Under the pieces are notes generated by a model. The model did not search any database, was not told where the DNA came from, and was given only the letters and a program-made list of their open reading frames with translations. Below are positions 44,780 through 56,400 of a stretch of DNA of 64,000 bases, one piece after another; position 1 is the first letter of the stretch; every line of letters starts with the position of its first letter. A program made the position numbers and the translations under genes. This DNA comes from Biscogniauxia marginata (Eukaryota; Ascomycota; Sordariomycetes; Xylariales; Xylariaceae), in NCBI GenBank assembly GCA_022695795.1, contig MU404105.1, positions 186,001-250,000 on the forward strand. The letters run 5' to 3'.

Positions 44780-46151
44780 TTAGTGTATAAATTTAGGTAT
44801 GTATTTATTTATTTACCGAGTATCCTCTTTTTTTTTTTTTTTACCGGTTCGGTCGATTTTTAATGAACGACGAGGGCGAAGATATCAAATCAATAATAGT
44901 AACGAGTGAGGGTTTCAAGTAAATAGTAGGCATTCGGGGGGTTTTTTTTTTCTTTTTCTAACTTGGGTGTATAGTAAACGAGAGATTCGAAATTGTCCTG
45001 CCGTGGTCTTTAAAGGAATGTCGAGGGCTAACGCGGCTGGATGACGTGGACAGGTCCCTGTTCAAAGCCGAAACGTGAATAAACACTGCACTGCCATCCT
45101 GTATTCCATGCCGTCTTACCGTTTTCCATCCGTCTACCTACATACCTAACCTTACCTGGTAGCCCAGGTTCCATGCGCTTACAGGTAGGTACTTGATGCT
45201 GCGCCTCTTTTCCCCCACTGTGGCGCTGGCATTTGTTTTTGGGGGCCTTTGTTACCCGCTGTGGGTGGCAAGGAAACCGGTAACATAAAAAGGAGACCCG
45301 CAGCGAGGACTGTTAAGGTTGTGAGTGTGGGGTACCTAGGTACACTATTTTGTTACACCTGGTTATGCTGGATACGAACCCTAAATATAATCTGCCAGTC
45401 GTAGTCATAACGCAGACGATGGCACCAATAAACAACCCTATCATCCATTGATTGGGTCGCCTGGATGATGCTGGCCAACAGCGATAATTGATAAAATCCC
45501 AGTACTGCTAAGCCAACGACCCCGTAAGATGGTCCGCGAAGCTAGACGGGTTTATGTCATGAAGAATTGATAGGGATGGGCGTGGTGAGGTTGTGTACTT
45601 ATTCATTGTCCTGCCGGGCAGTGGACTCTTTGTCTTACTGCTGAAGGTCTCATCAGAGCTTCGATAGAGAGTGCGTTGAAATTAGGCAGGAAAAAAGACT
45701 TCCCTTTCGTACGACGATTATGTATTAATTGGCATTCCATTACATATGTAGGTATGTACAGTACAGATTAAACGGTACTTAGGTACCAATGGGATTCTGC
45801 CATGAAGCACCGCCTAAAATCATGTACCCCCACAACTTGCATGTGGTGTACCAGTAGCATGGTACCTGGGTACATAGTGTATGTACCTTAGCTTGATAGG
45901 CGTGCTTCCATGATTTTCTCGGGTAGTCATACCTCGTGCTTTTTACTTAGCTGGCCTATCACCCTCTTACCTCCATATACAAATCACGATTGGGCCCGGC
46001 GCATTGAAGTTCTTCTCTATTCTTTTCTCTCTTGCAGATTCCTTTGGCGCATAAATGTGACACAGGATCGCAGAATCAGAATCGACACATGGACACGGCC
46101 GACCTTCTCAGCTCTCCCGGCCCGCAATGAGCTGCATCTGAGCTATTCGAT
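44780..46151. other. Divergent promoter region, M50B / ZZ-EF (1.4 kb)
   Basis: Two poly-T runs (near 44830 and 44942) and dense TAGGTA/GGTACC motifs at 45725-45890. No gene is supported; a 100-codon frame at 45910-46212 runs into the next gene out of frame. Confidence 0.5.
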
Positions 46152-49046
46152 ATGGCGTCTACGTCCACGTCCTCGGCCGCGTCCGCAGCGGTATCAGCAG
46201 CCTCGTCCTTAGCCCGTCCGAGGGTAGCCATCGCCCTCGTCTCTGCTGTCGCCGCTGCCTCTCTTGGTTACTTCTACTACCGCCAACATGCGTACTTGCA
46301 TCAAGATGCTGCTCCACCCGGCTCCGGTCTCCATCGCCGAAATGCACTGAGGCGGCCGCGTCGATCCTCTCATCGCCATGACTCCTCCTCCGAGTCGGAA
46401 TCCCACGGCGATGAGAATGTCGATACAAACGCCCTAGTTCCGATCAGGGAGTCCCTTGCCCAAGCCGACGACCAGAATCCCGACGAGTGGTACAACGACG
46501 TCGGCCAAGCACCGAGGCAGCGTACCGGCGAGAACATCGTCACCCTGTTGTTCAGAGTATCTGAGGACAACGCGAGGCGAAATGCTTACGTCCACCGTGG
46601 CTGTCAGTGTAATGGCTGTGGCATGGTGCCCATTCGTGGCATCCGCTATCGCTGCGCCAACTGCGCCGACTTCGATCTGTGCGAGGTCTGCGAGTCGCAA
46701 GGCTTGCACAACAAGACCCACGTTTTCTATAAAGTCAAGGTTCCCGCTCCGCCCTTTGGTCCTCGTCACGTCCAACCCGCTTGGTATCCGGGCGATCCCG
46801 ACAATTCGATACGCAACCTACCAAGATATCTGCTCACTAAGTGGTCACATGAGACGGGCTTCGAAAGGGTCGAGCTTGATGCTTTCTGGGAACAATGGAC
46901 TTTCATGGCCAACACCGAATGGAGAGACGATCCGAACGGCCTCTGCTTAGCCATGGACCACAAGACCTTTGAGCGTTGCCTCGTGCCGTCTGGCGGCTAC
47001 CGACATGCCGCATCCAACCTAATACATGACCGCATGTTTGCATTCTATGATACCAACCATGATGACCTGATCGGCTTCGAGGAATTCCTGCACGGCGTTT
47101 CATACCGGAAGAGGAAGGACAAGCTCAGGAGGACATTCGATGGCTACGATATAGACGGTGATGGCTTCGTCAACAGGCGCGATTTCTTGCGCATGTTTCG
47201 CGCCTACTATGTGCTGTATAAGCAGATGCACAGGGATATTCTCGAGGGTTTGGATGACCACATGATGACCACCACCGAGGCCCAACAGCTCATTAATAGC
47301 AGACAGCCTCTGAGCAGCCTCTTCGGTAGAGAGGGTAGGGTCCCCCCAGCTGATCATGACAGACCTATGGAAGGCAAGGTATTTCGCTCGAATGGAGATG
47401 TCGACATAAGCGACGGAAAAGGTGTCGTTAGCGAGGATAAGCCAGATACATCTAGCCGTGAGGAGATTCTCAGTGGGTTATTTACGCGTAACAGCAATCA
47501 AAGCTTCTTCACCGAATCTTTTGGCTCCTCTTCTAGGAGACCCTTTTCTCCCAATGGAGATACTCGCTACTTATCAGGCGTTATCAATCCACCTCGAAAC
47601 ACGGTTGATCTAGCATCCTTGCTATCTGGTAACTACACGCAGCTCGAGGATATTCTCGATTCAATCCACCATGAAGACCATAGTCTTTTCGTAGCTGACG
47701 ACGCCGAGTCCGAATCTTCCGAAGACGACGAGGATCAAAGCACGCGGGACGGCCAGGATGCCAATGGTATCGAAGAAGACCAGAATACTGATCTATCGAC
47801 TAACGATGCCGGTGAATCGGCTATGCGTCAAGCGATACCAGACGCTCAAAGATTTACTAATACATTGCCTACTGAAAGCCAGCTTAGGACACAACATCAA
47901 AGTGTCGTCGCGAATTCTCACCGCCTTGGTCTTGACAAACGGAAAAGGGTCGTGGCTAGGAAACAGCTTCACGAGAGGTGGAAAAGACGTCAATTTTATT
48001 TAGACGAGGAGGAAGGAGCCCTACCACCCCAAGGCTGGGACGAAAGCCAGGATGTTCTTGTCAACTTGAATGGGATCGCCGAATCCTCCAAGTCGGCCCA
48101 GCCACTACTTTCGCCAAGGTCTAGATCTTCCTCTAAAGTTCGGTTTGCCGAAGCCACGGACGATTTTGAGACCAGGTCCAATCATTCGACCTCATCCCGA
48201 AGTGTGCCAGAGAGATGGGGTGGAATGGAGATTCCCGATGCAGAGCGAGATGCCGGCAAGGAAATTCTGTACCAAGTCACACAGCAAGCCTTTAATGAGT
48301 TGCTAGACGAGATTTTCAAAAAGAAGGAAGATCTTGCCGTACGTGCAGCCGAAACGAAGGAGCAGCGACAAAAGTACCGAGAGCTTCTACAAACTGTGGA
48401 ATTAGACGATGAAGATGGCAAGTCAACAAGAGAGTCCCCACACGAGTCACAGGATCAGACCTCTCAGGAAGCACGTCCGATTCCGCATCAAAGCCTGGAG
48501 GAATTATTGTCATCTAGTGGCTACGCAATCAGTCCTTCCGGGGAGGATGACCAAATGCCGAAACTAGAACCTGTCTCGGGCTCAATTGAAGATTCGGAAC
48601 GTGAGAGAACCGAGGAGTCAGTACCGCCAACAAGCGACATCACTTCTGCAGAAACAGATAGATACCGTGACCCGACCATGCCACAATTTAGACCGAATAG
48701 TCTGTCACCGGCCATTGTGGCAGGTGGTAACCCAGAAGGACGAAGAGCGTCCTCGGCCGTAGAGTTACCCAACCCTATCTCGCCTAATGGTGTAAGAGGT
48801 CAAGGGGGTGCTCAAGACACAGAATCGAAAATTATCGATCCTCATTCACCAAACCACATTCCACACTCCACGTTGATCACCTGGAAACGGCTGGACCTCG
48901 CAGAACAGGAGGCGAGGGACCGGGGCGGATGGGGCAGGCTTAGTTACGAAGAGTTTGAGGAGATTTATCGCGAGCATGAATTCCAGGATAGTAGTCGTAA
49001 CCGTCTCGACTACCTAGGTAGTTGGATTGACTTCTGCATTCCCTAG
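46152..49046 (+). CDS. Membrane-anchored ZZ zinc-finger and EF-hand protein
   Basis: One exon of 964 codons. A single hydrophobic segment at about residues 23-45 (VAIALVSAVAAASLGYFYYR) is followed by a basic, Ser-rich stretch. A ZZ zinc finger occupies about 148-193 (CQCNGCGMVPIRGIRYRCAN, then DLCEVCESQG, and His later). Two EF-hands have calcium loops at 300-311 (DTNHDDLIGFEE) and 333-344 (DIDGDGFVNRRD). The rest is acidic, Ser-rich and mostly disordered, ending RLDYLGSWIDFCIP. It probably senses calcium at an internal membrane with the ZZ finger binding a partner protein; that role is inferred from domains only. Confidence 0.88.
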   Translation: MASTSTSSAASAAVSAASSLARPRVAIALVSAVAAASLGYFYYRQHAYLHQDAAPPGSGLHRRNALRRPRRSSHRHDSSSESESHGDENVDTNALVPIRESLAQADDQNPDEWYNDVGQAPRQRTGENIVTLLFRVSEDNARRNAYVHRGCQCNGCGMVPIRGIRYRCANCADFDLCEVCESQGLHNKTHVFYKVKVPAPPFGPRHVQPAWYPGDPDNSIRNLPRYLLTKWSHETGFERVELDAFWEQWTFMANTEWRDDPNGLCLAMDHKTFERCLVPSGGYRHAASNLIHDRMFAFYDTNHDDLIGFEEFLHGVSYRKRKDKLRRTFDGYDIDGDGFVNRRDFLRMFRAYYVLYKQMHRDILEGLDDHMMTTTEAQQLINSRQPLSSLFGREGRVPPADHDRPMEGKVFRSNGDVDISDGKGVVSEDKPDTSSREEILSGLFTRNSNQSFFTESFGSSSRRPFSPNGDTRYLSGVINPPRNTVDLASLLSGNYTQLEDILDSIHHEDHSLFVADDAESESSEDDEDQSTRDGQDANGIEEDQNTDLSTNDAGESAMRQAIPDAQRFTNTLPTESQLRTQHQSVVANSHRLGLDKRKRVVARKQLHERWKRRQFYLDEEEGALPPQGWDESQDVLVNLNGIAESSKSAQPLLSPRSRSSSKVRFAEATDDFETRSNHSTSSRSVPERWGGMEIPDAERDAGKEILYQVTQQAFNELLDEIFKKKEDLAVRAAETKEQRQKYRELLQTVELDDEDGKSTRESPHESQDQTSQEARPIPHQSLEELLSSSGYAISPSGEDDQMPKLEPVSGSIEDSERERTEESVPPTSDITSAETDRYRDPTMPQFRPNSLSPAIVAGGNPEGRRASSAVELPNPISPNGVRGQGGAQDTESKIIDPHSPNHIPHSTLITWKRLDLAEQEARDRGGWGRLSYEEFEEIYREHEFQDSSRNRLDYLGSWIDFCIP

Positions 49047-49647
49047 GATGGGACCGCGCAGCAACTGCCCTGCTCTCGCAGATGGCATCTAATGCATCTA
49101 ATGCATCTGACGTAGTAATCCCATCGACGAACCTGACTTGGAGAATCAAAATGTATTGGTGTTCAGGGAGCTGCACGATATGCGGTCGGTATATGTATAT
49201 TACTTGTATATGACTAGGTTAATATCAGTAGGCGGTCTGCCGTCTTGAGCTGGGGAATTGGGGGAACCAAAAAAAAAGGAGGGATTCGGTGATCTTGTTG
49301 GCGAACATGGATTTCATTCTTCGTTGATTTTCATCCACCTGTTGTGAATTCCAACACATTCATCGGTTTGCTATTGCCACGGGTCTTTACGGACTAGAAA
49401 TTGCCCTAACGAGAGATTCCATCCTCAACAGATAGGTGCGTAGACTCTAGGTTTCCACTTTACTCATGGCCGTGGTGATCAGATTTGAACATTTCTTACT
49501 GTCTGCTAAATTTTGACTATGGAAAAAATGTACATACACGAGAAAGGAACGGGCTATCTGAGGGCGGCCAATTAATCTACCAAAACATTATGTAGAATCG
49601 GTGCGATCTAACGACACCTCTTCCTATTCCTCATTAACTTGGTTCAC
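49047..49647. other. Convergent intergenic region
   Basis: 3' flanks of the ZZ-EF gene and the lactonase gene. A short triplet-like repeat (GCATCTAAT, about 3 units) lies at 49085-49110. Nothing else. Confidence 0.5.
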
Positions 49648-50941
49648 TCAGCCAACGACGCCCCCATAGAACGCTAGGCCCTGGAAGAACTGTCTGTTGC
49701 CGAACTCAGCAAGGTCAAGAGTCTGAACGACGCGCGACTGCCTAAGAGAGTAGGCCGTGATGCTCGCAGCGCGGTCGAGCGTGTACAGGTACTCGCCCGC
49801 GACGATGGAGTCGAACTTGCCGGCCGCGGTCGCCGGGCCCGCAAGAGTCGGCTTCGCATTCATGGACACGGGATCGAGGACCGTGATATCCGCGACGCCG
49901 CCGTCGAGCACGTACAGCGCGCCGAACTCTTCCGAGTACCGGCTCCAGCAGCTGGCCGCCTGGCCCGCCACGTTGACCACCCCGGACGTGGTCGCGCGCA
50001 GGTCGTCGTCGGCGACGTCCACGAAGGCCCCGCCGAACCCGGGGTCGCTGACGAAGGCCCTCGACCCGCCGCCCAAGAACGTGAGCGAGAAGTTGACGTC
50101 CAGCCCGGCGGGGCGCGACACGCGCGGCGCCGGGGACACGGCGCCGTCGCGCAGCACGCGGTACGCGTACAGGTAGCCCGGGTCCCCGACCGCGCCCGTG
50201 GCGCCCTTGATGCTGACGAAGAGCGCCGTGCCCTCCGGGTTGAACACGATGTCCGAGACGGTGTTGGGCGGGCCTAGCGGCGGCGTCGTCTGGTTCGCGA
50301 GGGGCAGGGGCATGGGGCCGCCGTGAGGTCGCAGCCCGGCGCCCGTCACGTCGTAGCACTGTACCGCGCTGCGGGTGCCGCTGTTGGCCACGCACGCGAT
50401 GTTGTGCTGCCGGTTGTAGGCGACGGTGTTGGGGAAGTCGCCGCCGCTGTACACGGGCCTGCCCACCAGCTTTGGGCGGTACGGGTCCCTCTCTGGGATC
50501 GTGAACAGCGAAACCGTGTTCGAGCCCGGGTTCACGGCGAGGAGGTGCGTGCCGGAGACCACGACGGCGTCCTGGCTGAAAAGCGTGTCTGGCGTGGATA
50601 ATACATTCGTTAGCGGGCACAATCTGATTTGCATACCGATACATATGTAGCACTGTGTATAGGATCCCGGGGATGAACTTGCGATCAGTATTTGAATACT
50701 TACCCACTGCGGCCTGTCCCTGGCTGTTCAACCCGATGAGTCCCTTTCCTCCGGTTGAGGTCCGAATCGGGTCGCTGAGGGTCCCATCCCGGTTTGAGAC
50801 CTTCACCGTGACGATATTGGCCCCAGCTGGATCGTTCTCGAGAAAGTAGAGAGCCCTGGGAGAAGTCGAATTTGAGTACGGTTTCGGTACTGCCACACTT
50901 GCGGCCAAGGAGGCAAAGCGTAGAGTGTGCGACAACTTCAT
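49648..50941 (-). CDS. Secreted lactonase-like beta-propeller (3-carboxymuconate cyclase-like)
   Basis: Exons 50941-50704 and 50588-49648, about 393 residues. An N-terminal signal peptide (MKLSHTLRFASLAASVAVP) precedes ALYFLENDPAGANIVTVKVS and repeated beta-blade segments: HLLAVNPGSNTVSLFTI, DFPNTVAYNRQHNIACVANS, TVSDIVFNPEGTALFVSIKG, GALYVLDGGVADITVLDP. This is the seven-bladed lactonase/3-carboxymuconate cyclase-like fold found in secreted fungal proteins and surface antigens; most have no proven enzyme activity. The middle of exon 2 is very GC-rich, with strongly GC-biased third positions, which creates long spurious frames. Confidence 0.82.
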
Positions 50942-53879
50942 TGTGCTCTTGGTGATAATTGCGGGAGCTGAGCTAGGTATTTATCTGTCGAACGACTTCG
51001 TTTATCCAAAAATGAAACTATGCGGCGAATCTGGGTTGCTTTATTATGCGAGAAAAAGTGTTGGTCTTAGTTATAGGGTGCCTAATGCTTCTACCGGATG
51101 TGCTTGAGGACATGAGGTCCTCAGCGTCCTATATATACTATCCCATCCTTGACCTGACTGTATTGAGATGTATACGTCAGGAATCGAAGATCTACATACG
51201 GCCTGAAGACAAGAAGGGGGATTCCATAGCTAACCTGTCACCAAATAAGGTTTGAGCAGAGACTCGTTTGCGACGCAAAGCGCCAGCTCGAGAAGGCTGT
51301 GTCCTGTGTTGATGGTCCCTGTTAACCGAGTAAGCCGGTGCAGGAACCATGAGGGACCAGGTACGGATATCCATTTCAGACTCAATGATTCCACATCGCC
51401 GCATTTCTGGCGTTGAATCATACCTTTCCTTGAAGATCCTGGGCCGTTTAGCTGAGTGGTGATGCCGAGATGACCCTGGTGGTTTCTGCGGCTGAGCCAC
51501 GTATACCCCACAAATTGATTCCAAACCACCATGCATCATCGGCTTATTAGTGAAGTCGATTAAAGAAGGGCTGATATCTGACCACCTGCTGTCGCCCCTA
51601 CAGGTATAGCCAGGAACTAGCTGCTCATTATCTTGCTATGGCTCTCCATTTTTATTTCTGCTATCTTCTTTTGTTTCGTCATCTCGAGTCTCTGGTTAGT
51701 TCTAGAGCAGAGAGATCACTACGCTAACCTGCGCTCTGCCGGGGGGGTGTATTTATCGCCTGCAGCCCTATTTCACTCCCGAGCCCTACAGTGGACTATA
51801 TTTAGGTAGCCTTTGTCTTATTTAGGGCTTAATTTGACTTCGTAATTAAGATTCTCACTAAACGTTACAGGGTATTTTAATACCACGATAAAAACGGCTC
51901 CCAAGAACTTGAAATGCTAAGTCACTTAGGTACGGATAGATCAAGGGATATTATAGCCGCTTCTTACTCATATTACAAAGGTACGGACGGTTCGTTTGAC
52001 TGGATATATTTATTGAAATAATACTTTGAGTTCGTAACCTGTACTTGAGAGCCATTGTACCTAAAGGATTGAAAGAAGAAAAAAGAGAAATTCTTTTTAT
52101 TTCAAGGATCACGGTATAGGTTAGGTTTGCCGAGATACTGTTTTCCCTGGTTAACCGTTACTGATTACTAATAGTAAGCTGGGAATTGGAAGCTATATAG
52201 AGACCTAGCTGACCTAGGTGAGTATAAATAGAAGCTCGCTGGGAATGCGGTAAGCGCATAGATAAATACTAATCATGTATTTCGACAAGTTCATCTAGAC
52301 TAATCGTCTTCCCCTCTACCCTGAGACCAGGGACATATTATTACCATATATCTTCCGAGCACAACGTAATCCAAGATTTTCTCAGATGATGCTTGACACT
52401 TAAGCTCAAGACAGCTACATATAAAAAACAAGGGTTTATTAGTTAATGCTTCCTGGTAAGAAGAACTTTCAGTGACAGAGTATGCGGTACGTGTGAGCAG
52501 AGAGTATATGGACAACTTCACAGAAGAACAAAGCTACTGAGATGAAGGGGGATGGAAACGAAAAGCATTCATGTATTATCAAAATGACTGAACTTGTCAA
52601 CTTCGGGAAACTCGGTGAACTTCTCGACAAACATTTTCTTCATTAGCCTTGCTAACCCCCTCCCCCCGGATAGTCCATGTCTCGATATCGCAATAGTTAC
52701 TGATGTCGTTCACCAATCATAAGGTAGCCGTAGTAGAAGTCGCTGATAAGCTTGTAATTTACAATAAATAGGGTTAGCTAAGCTATTTAGATGGACGTTT
52801 CAGTAGTTTGAGCTGCCATAGTAGTATTATTAGCTAAACACGAACTAGATGCGAGATCCGTGAGCTGCGGTAAACCAAGTCTTTTAGACTTGACCAGAGG
52901 AATTCCATCTTCTGCGTGTGAAGAGCAGTGATCGCTAGTTTCAAGTACAATCCATCCAGTTACTTCTGCGCATAATTCCTGTTTGGGATCTGCGTGAGAT
53001 GTCGTGTGATCACTACCTTCCAGTAGATTCGATTACTATTTCGATTCTATGCAGAAATAGATAGCGGGTTGTAAGGTAGCACCGTTGACACCAGGCCTCG
53101 TGATTTCCAAAGGGATATAAATTCATATATCAGGAGATCTCAAGCTTTGGGTTGATTTGACGGGATGATTTGTCAGCTAGATTACTTATGTGTCCGAAAT
53201 GTCATGAGTTTTCTAGAAATACTTAGCCTTGGGTGGATATGATAACCACCTACCTAACCACTTATGATTACAATCTGTAAGGATAGACCGTATGCGACAG
53301 CTTAGCTCTACTGTATCAATCGGGCTTCAGGATAGATGATGTAATAGAAGCTAGAGTTGATACCACCCTCTCCGTTCTACCGGCTATGTAACGCTGGATT
53401 TCAAAGCAATTCCTCGACAACCCCGCCCTCTCCACTTACTCGAGATGGTGTAGATACAACATTATAGGGAATTAATTGTTAAACTTTGACAGGGATTTAG
53501 GTAACTTTTCCTCGTGAGTCTCCTCATAGTCACACCACCTGCTCGTATCTCATAAGTAGTTTCTCGATATATTTCCACAAGAACTACTTCTAGATACAAC
53601 AGGTCTTTATATACTCACGCCACGGTTCAGGGTTTAATAATATATCCTTCAAGTTTATTCAATCAGACCCCAGGATAGTATCGATGGATGGTGTGAGACT
53701 ATTATATAGAATGTAACAATTAATACCCCTGAATGGTGTACATAACACGTTTATCCATCGTGCCATTGATATCTTGTATATAAACCCGCAGTCTGGGTTG
53801 TTAAAATTTTCAGTTGTACTGATTGTCATTCCACGAATATTACGAGAACTTGTTAAGGCGAATTTCAAGAGCCATCATC
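50942..53879. other. Long intergenic region (2.9 kb)
   Basis: Upstream of the lactonase (minus) and MDR (plus) genes. Overlapping 100-115 codon frames at 51192-51539 resemble no family and lack splice continuity. The rest is AT-leaning, with no repeats or RNA genes recognised apart from the TATA box at 53777-53784. Confidence 0.5.
53777..53784 (+). promoter_or_regulatory. TATA box of the MDR reductase gene
   Basis: TATATAAA lies 96-103 bases before the start codon at 53880, a typical fungal core-promoter position. Confidence 0.5.
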
Positions 53880-55010
53880 ATGAAGGAAGCTGTCGTAGGC
53901 CCAGGTAGGTACTTATAGAATCTGCATAAAATTGAGGGTCGCGCTCACGTCTGGCAGGGCCAAAGGTCCAGATTATTGATTCACCCATCCCTAAACCGAA
54001 TGCCGACCAGGTTGTCACCAAGGTCGTCGTGAGCGGCTCTAATCCTAAGGATTGGAAGGGCCCCGAATGGTGGCCGGACCGCGTAGTGAACCAGGGCGAT
54101 GATATTGCCGGTATCGTCCACGAGGTTGGCGAAAATGTAACTGAGTTCAAGCCTGGTGATCGTGTCGCGGCGTTCCACCAGATGATGAACCCACATGGTT
54201 CATATGCCGAATATGCCGTCTCTTGGCAGCATACCACCTTCCACATCCCTAAGGAAACTTCCTTTGAAGGTATGCCCCTATCAATTGGGACAAGACCATG
54301 TTATCAGATGACTGGACGCTAAAGAATCACCAGAGGCTGCTGCCATTCCTCTAGCTGCCATGACCTCAGCTGTTGGACTTTATCTTCGCCTAGGCCTCCC
54401 GGAACCTTGGAGACCGGCTACAGAACCAACCCCCCTTGTCATATACGGCGCCGCTTCTGCTGTAGGTGCCTATGCAGTTCAGCTGGCGCAGCAGAGTAAC
54501 ATCCATCCCGTGATCTGCGTGGCGGGTAATTCAATTGCTCATGTGGAGAAATTGATTGACAGAAGCAAAGGCGATACCATCATTGACTACCGTGGGGGTG
54601 ATGATGCTGTGGTCGACGGCTTGAAGAAAGCCGCTGGCGGCACAAAATTGCTCTACGCCTTTGATGCTGTGTCCGAAAAGAATAGCTACATCAACCTGAG
54701 CAAGGTCTTGGCCGAAGGCTCCACGATTAGCCTAGTATTGCCAGGGAAGAATCTTTCCGAGATACCTTCTTACATCACACAGAACACTACAAGCGTTGGC
54801 TCGGTGTTCAATGATGATAAGGACTTCGGCTTTATCTTCTTCCGATATTTTGGTCGGGGTTTGCAGGAAGGTTGGTTCAAGGCGCAGCCCCAGGAAGTTG
54901 TTCCTGGTGGATTAGGAGGCATACAAGCGGCACTGGAGAATCTGAAGGCTGGAAAGGCAAATGCCATCAAATACGTCTTCAGAATAGCGGACACAGAAGG
55001 GGTTGCTTGA
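53880..55010 (+). CDS. Medium-chain (zinc-less) dehydrogenase/reductase
   Basis: Exons 53880-53904, 53958-54269 and 54334-55010, about 337 residues. MKEAVVGPGPKVQIIDSPIP is followed by SGSNPKDWKGPEWW, GDDIAGIVHEVGENV, FKPGDRVAAF, the Rossmann core YGAASAVGAYAVQLAQ and a C-terminal part ending IADTEGVA. No structural-zinc Cys cluster is present, as in quinone and enoyl reductases. It probably reduces a double bond with NADPH. Similar proteins act in trans in polyketide pathways (LovC type), but no polyketide synthase lies in this window, so a pathway cannot be assigned. Confidence 0.87.
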
Positions 55011-55578
55011 GGTCAACACCCAAATGCAGCAACGACTAGGAGGCGATGCTGTTATGTCAGGCGAAGAAGTGTGTCTAGAATGTTATGGAGGCGAAGATGC
55101 CAAGCTGTAATTCTGAACATGACTTCGTCTCGCTCGTTAATAGTTTTCGCGATCTGATACAATGCTAATGATTCGTCATGCTTCGGAGATTGTTTACTAT
55201 AAGCGAGCACCCCTGGCTGGATGTTCGGCCCCTTTAACTCATCGTTGATTAGCAAGGACGAAGCATAAATGGTTCGTCTATATATGCATAGTTGCTAAAA
55301 AGCTATGATCCTGGGTATAGTCTTATTAGAATTAAGCCTGGAGACCTCAAGACCTAGGTATGATCGTAGCATTATAATTATGACGGACGGGAGGCCAAAT
55401 TAGCTAACGAAGTGTGCGAAACTATACAACTTGGAAACAAGTTATGGCTAACGGTAATTGAAGGCAAAAATACAATCTATAGAAAAGAAATAACTGTCCA
55501 TCACCAGCTTTCAGATATAAAGGACCAAAACAATCTGCCCATCAATCCTCGAATATCCAAGCAACGCACTGCTCACTG
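55011..55578. other. Convergent intergenic region
   Basis: 3' flanks of the MDR and GH16 genes. No gene recognised. Confidence 0.5.
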
Positions 55579-56400
55579 CTAGTTAGTTCGGTAGATGGCT
55601 ACGTAATTGACCTGGAGCCCACTGCCCAACCCTGTTGTCGTATTCCCATCTGGCTGCCCTCCACCGGGAAAGTTGCTGCCGACAGCAACGTTCAAGATTG
55701 GGAAAAAGCTCTTGTGAGCGACCCGCCCCCACAACTCGCCATCGCCTACGTCGCTGCCCTTGATCTGGAAGAATTTATTCCCGTCGAGCCACCACTCGAG
55801 TGTCTCGTCCTGCCAGTTGCTCGGGGTCCGGTTGACCTTGAGCGCCCACGTGTGGAAGGACTCAACCTGGAAAGTCCTCCTCGCGTTCGAGTTGCCGCCG
55901 CCACCGAGGCTGAGGTGGTCGGTGCCGCCCCGGCCGTAGTGCAGCGTGGCGAGGGAGAAGTCGGCGCCGTGCGCGTTTTCCAAGATGTCCCACTCTCCGC
56001 ATTGGGGCCACGAGACGTTCTTGCCGTTGCGAATGTCGTTCCCCAGGGCCCAGAAGGCTGGCCAGATGCCTGCTTGCTGGTTCGCAGGGAAAGTGCCCGT
56101 ACGAAGCTCGGCTTGGAACAGCATGCGGTGGCCGTCCGGGCAGTTGAAGGCCTCCTTGCATTCTAGACGGGCCGAAGTCCACTGCCCATTGCTGTGCTGC
56201 GGCGTGATGTGGAGGGCCCCCGAGCCTGAAAGCGAGGAGTTGGAAGTGCTCTGGGTGTAATGTTGCACTTCAGAGTTACCGGCGTTGGGGCCAGCGTTTA
56301 TAATATTCCATTTCGACTGGTTAGGGAGGGATCCAGCTGCACCGGCGAAGTCGTCCGACCAGACGAGGCTGTAGCCTGATTCTGCTGGAGGAGGTGTCAT
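55579..56400 (-). CDS. GH16 endo-beta-glucanase-like protein
   Basis: One exon of 273 codons covering a full GH16 jelly-roll domain. LVWSDDFAG opens the domain and GIWPAFWALGNDI forms part of the cleft. The catalytic motif is GEWDILEN with nucleophile Glu136, Asp138 and acid/base Glu141. WALKVNRTP and LEWWLDGNKFFQI follow. The family cleaves beta-1,3 or mixed beta-1,3/1,4-glucans. The frame begins MTPPPAESGYSLVW with no signal peptide, odd for a cell-wall enzyme. An upstream signal exon was looked for but no clear one was found. A TATA-like box (TATAAAGG on the minus strand) lies about 110 bases upstream. Confidence 0.9.
   Translation of the reverse strand: MTPPPAESGYSLVWSDDFAGAAGSLPNQSKWNIINAGPNAGNSEVQHYTQSTSNSSLSGSGALHITPQHSNGQWTSARLECKEAFNCPDGHRMLFQAELRTGTFPANQQAGIWPAFWALGNDIRNGKNVSWPQCGEWDILENAHGADFSLATLHYGRGGTDHLSLGGGGNSNARRTFQVESFHTWALKVNRTPSNWQDETLEWWLDGNKFFQIKGSDVGDGELWGRVAHKSFFPILNVAVGSNFPGGGQPDGNTTTGLGSGLQVNYVAIYRTN

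Noticed and set aside
49742..50941. 399-codon minus-strand frame overlapping the lactonase gene
   Set aside because: It reads through the intron and then follows a wrong frame in GC-rich sequence, giving Arg/Gly-rich nonsense; the spliced frame keeps beta-propeller repeats.
51192..51539. Overlapping 115- and 100-codon minus frames
   Set aside because: No recognisable family, signal peptide or splice structure, and the two frames overlap in different phases.
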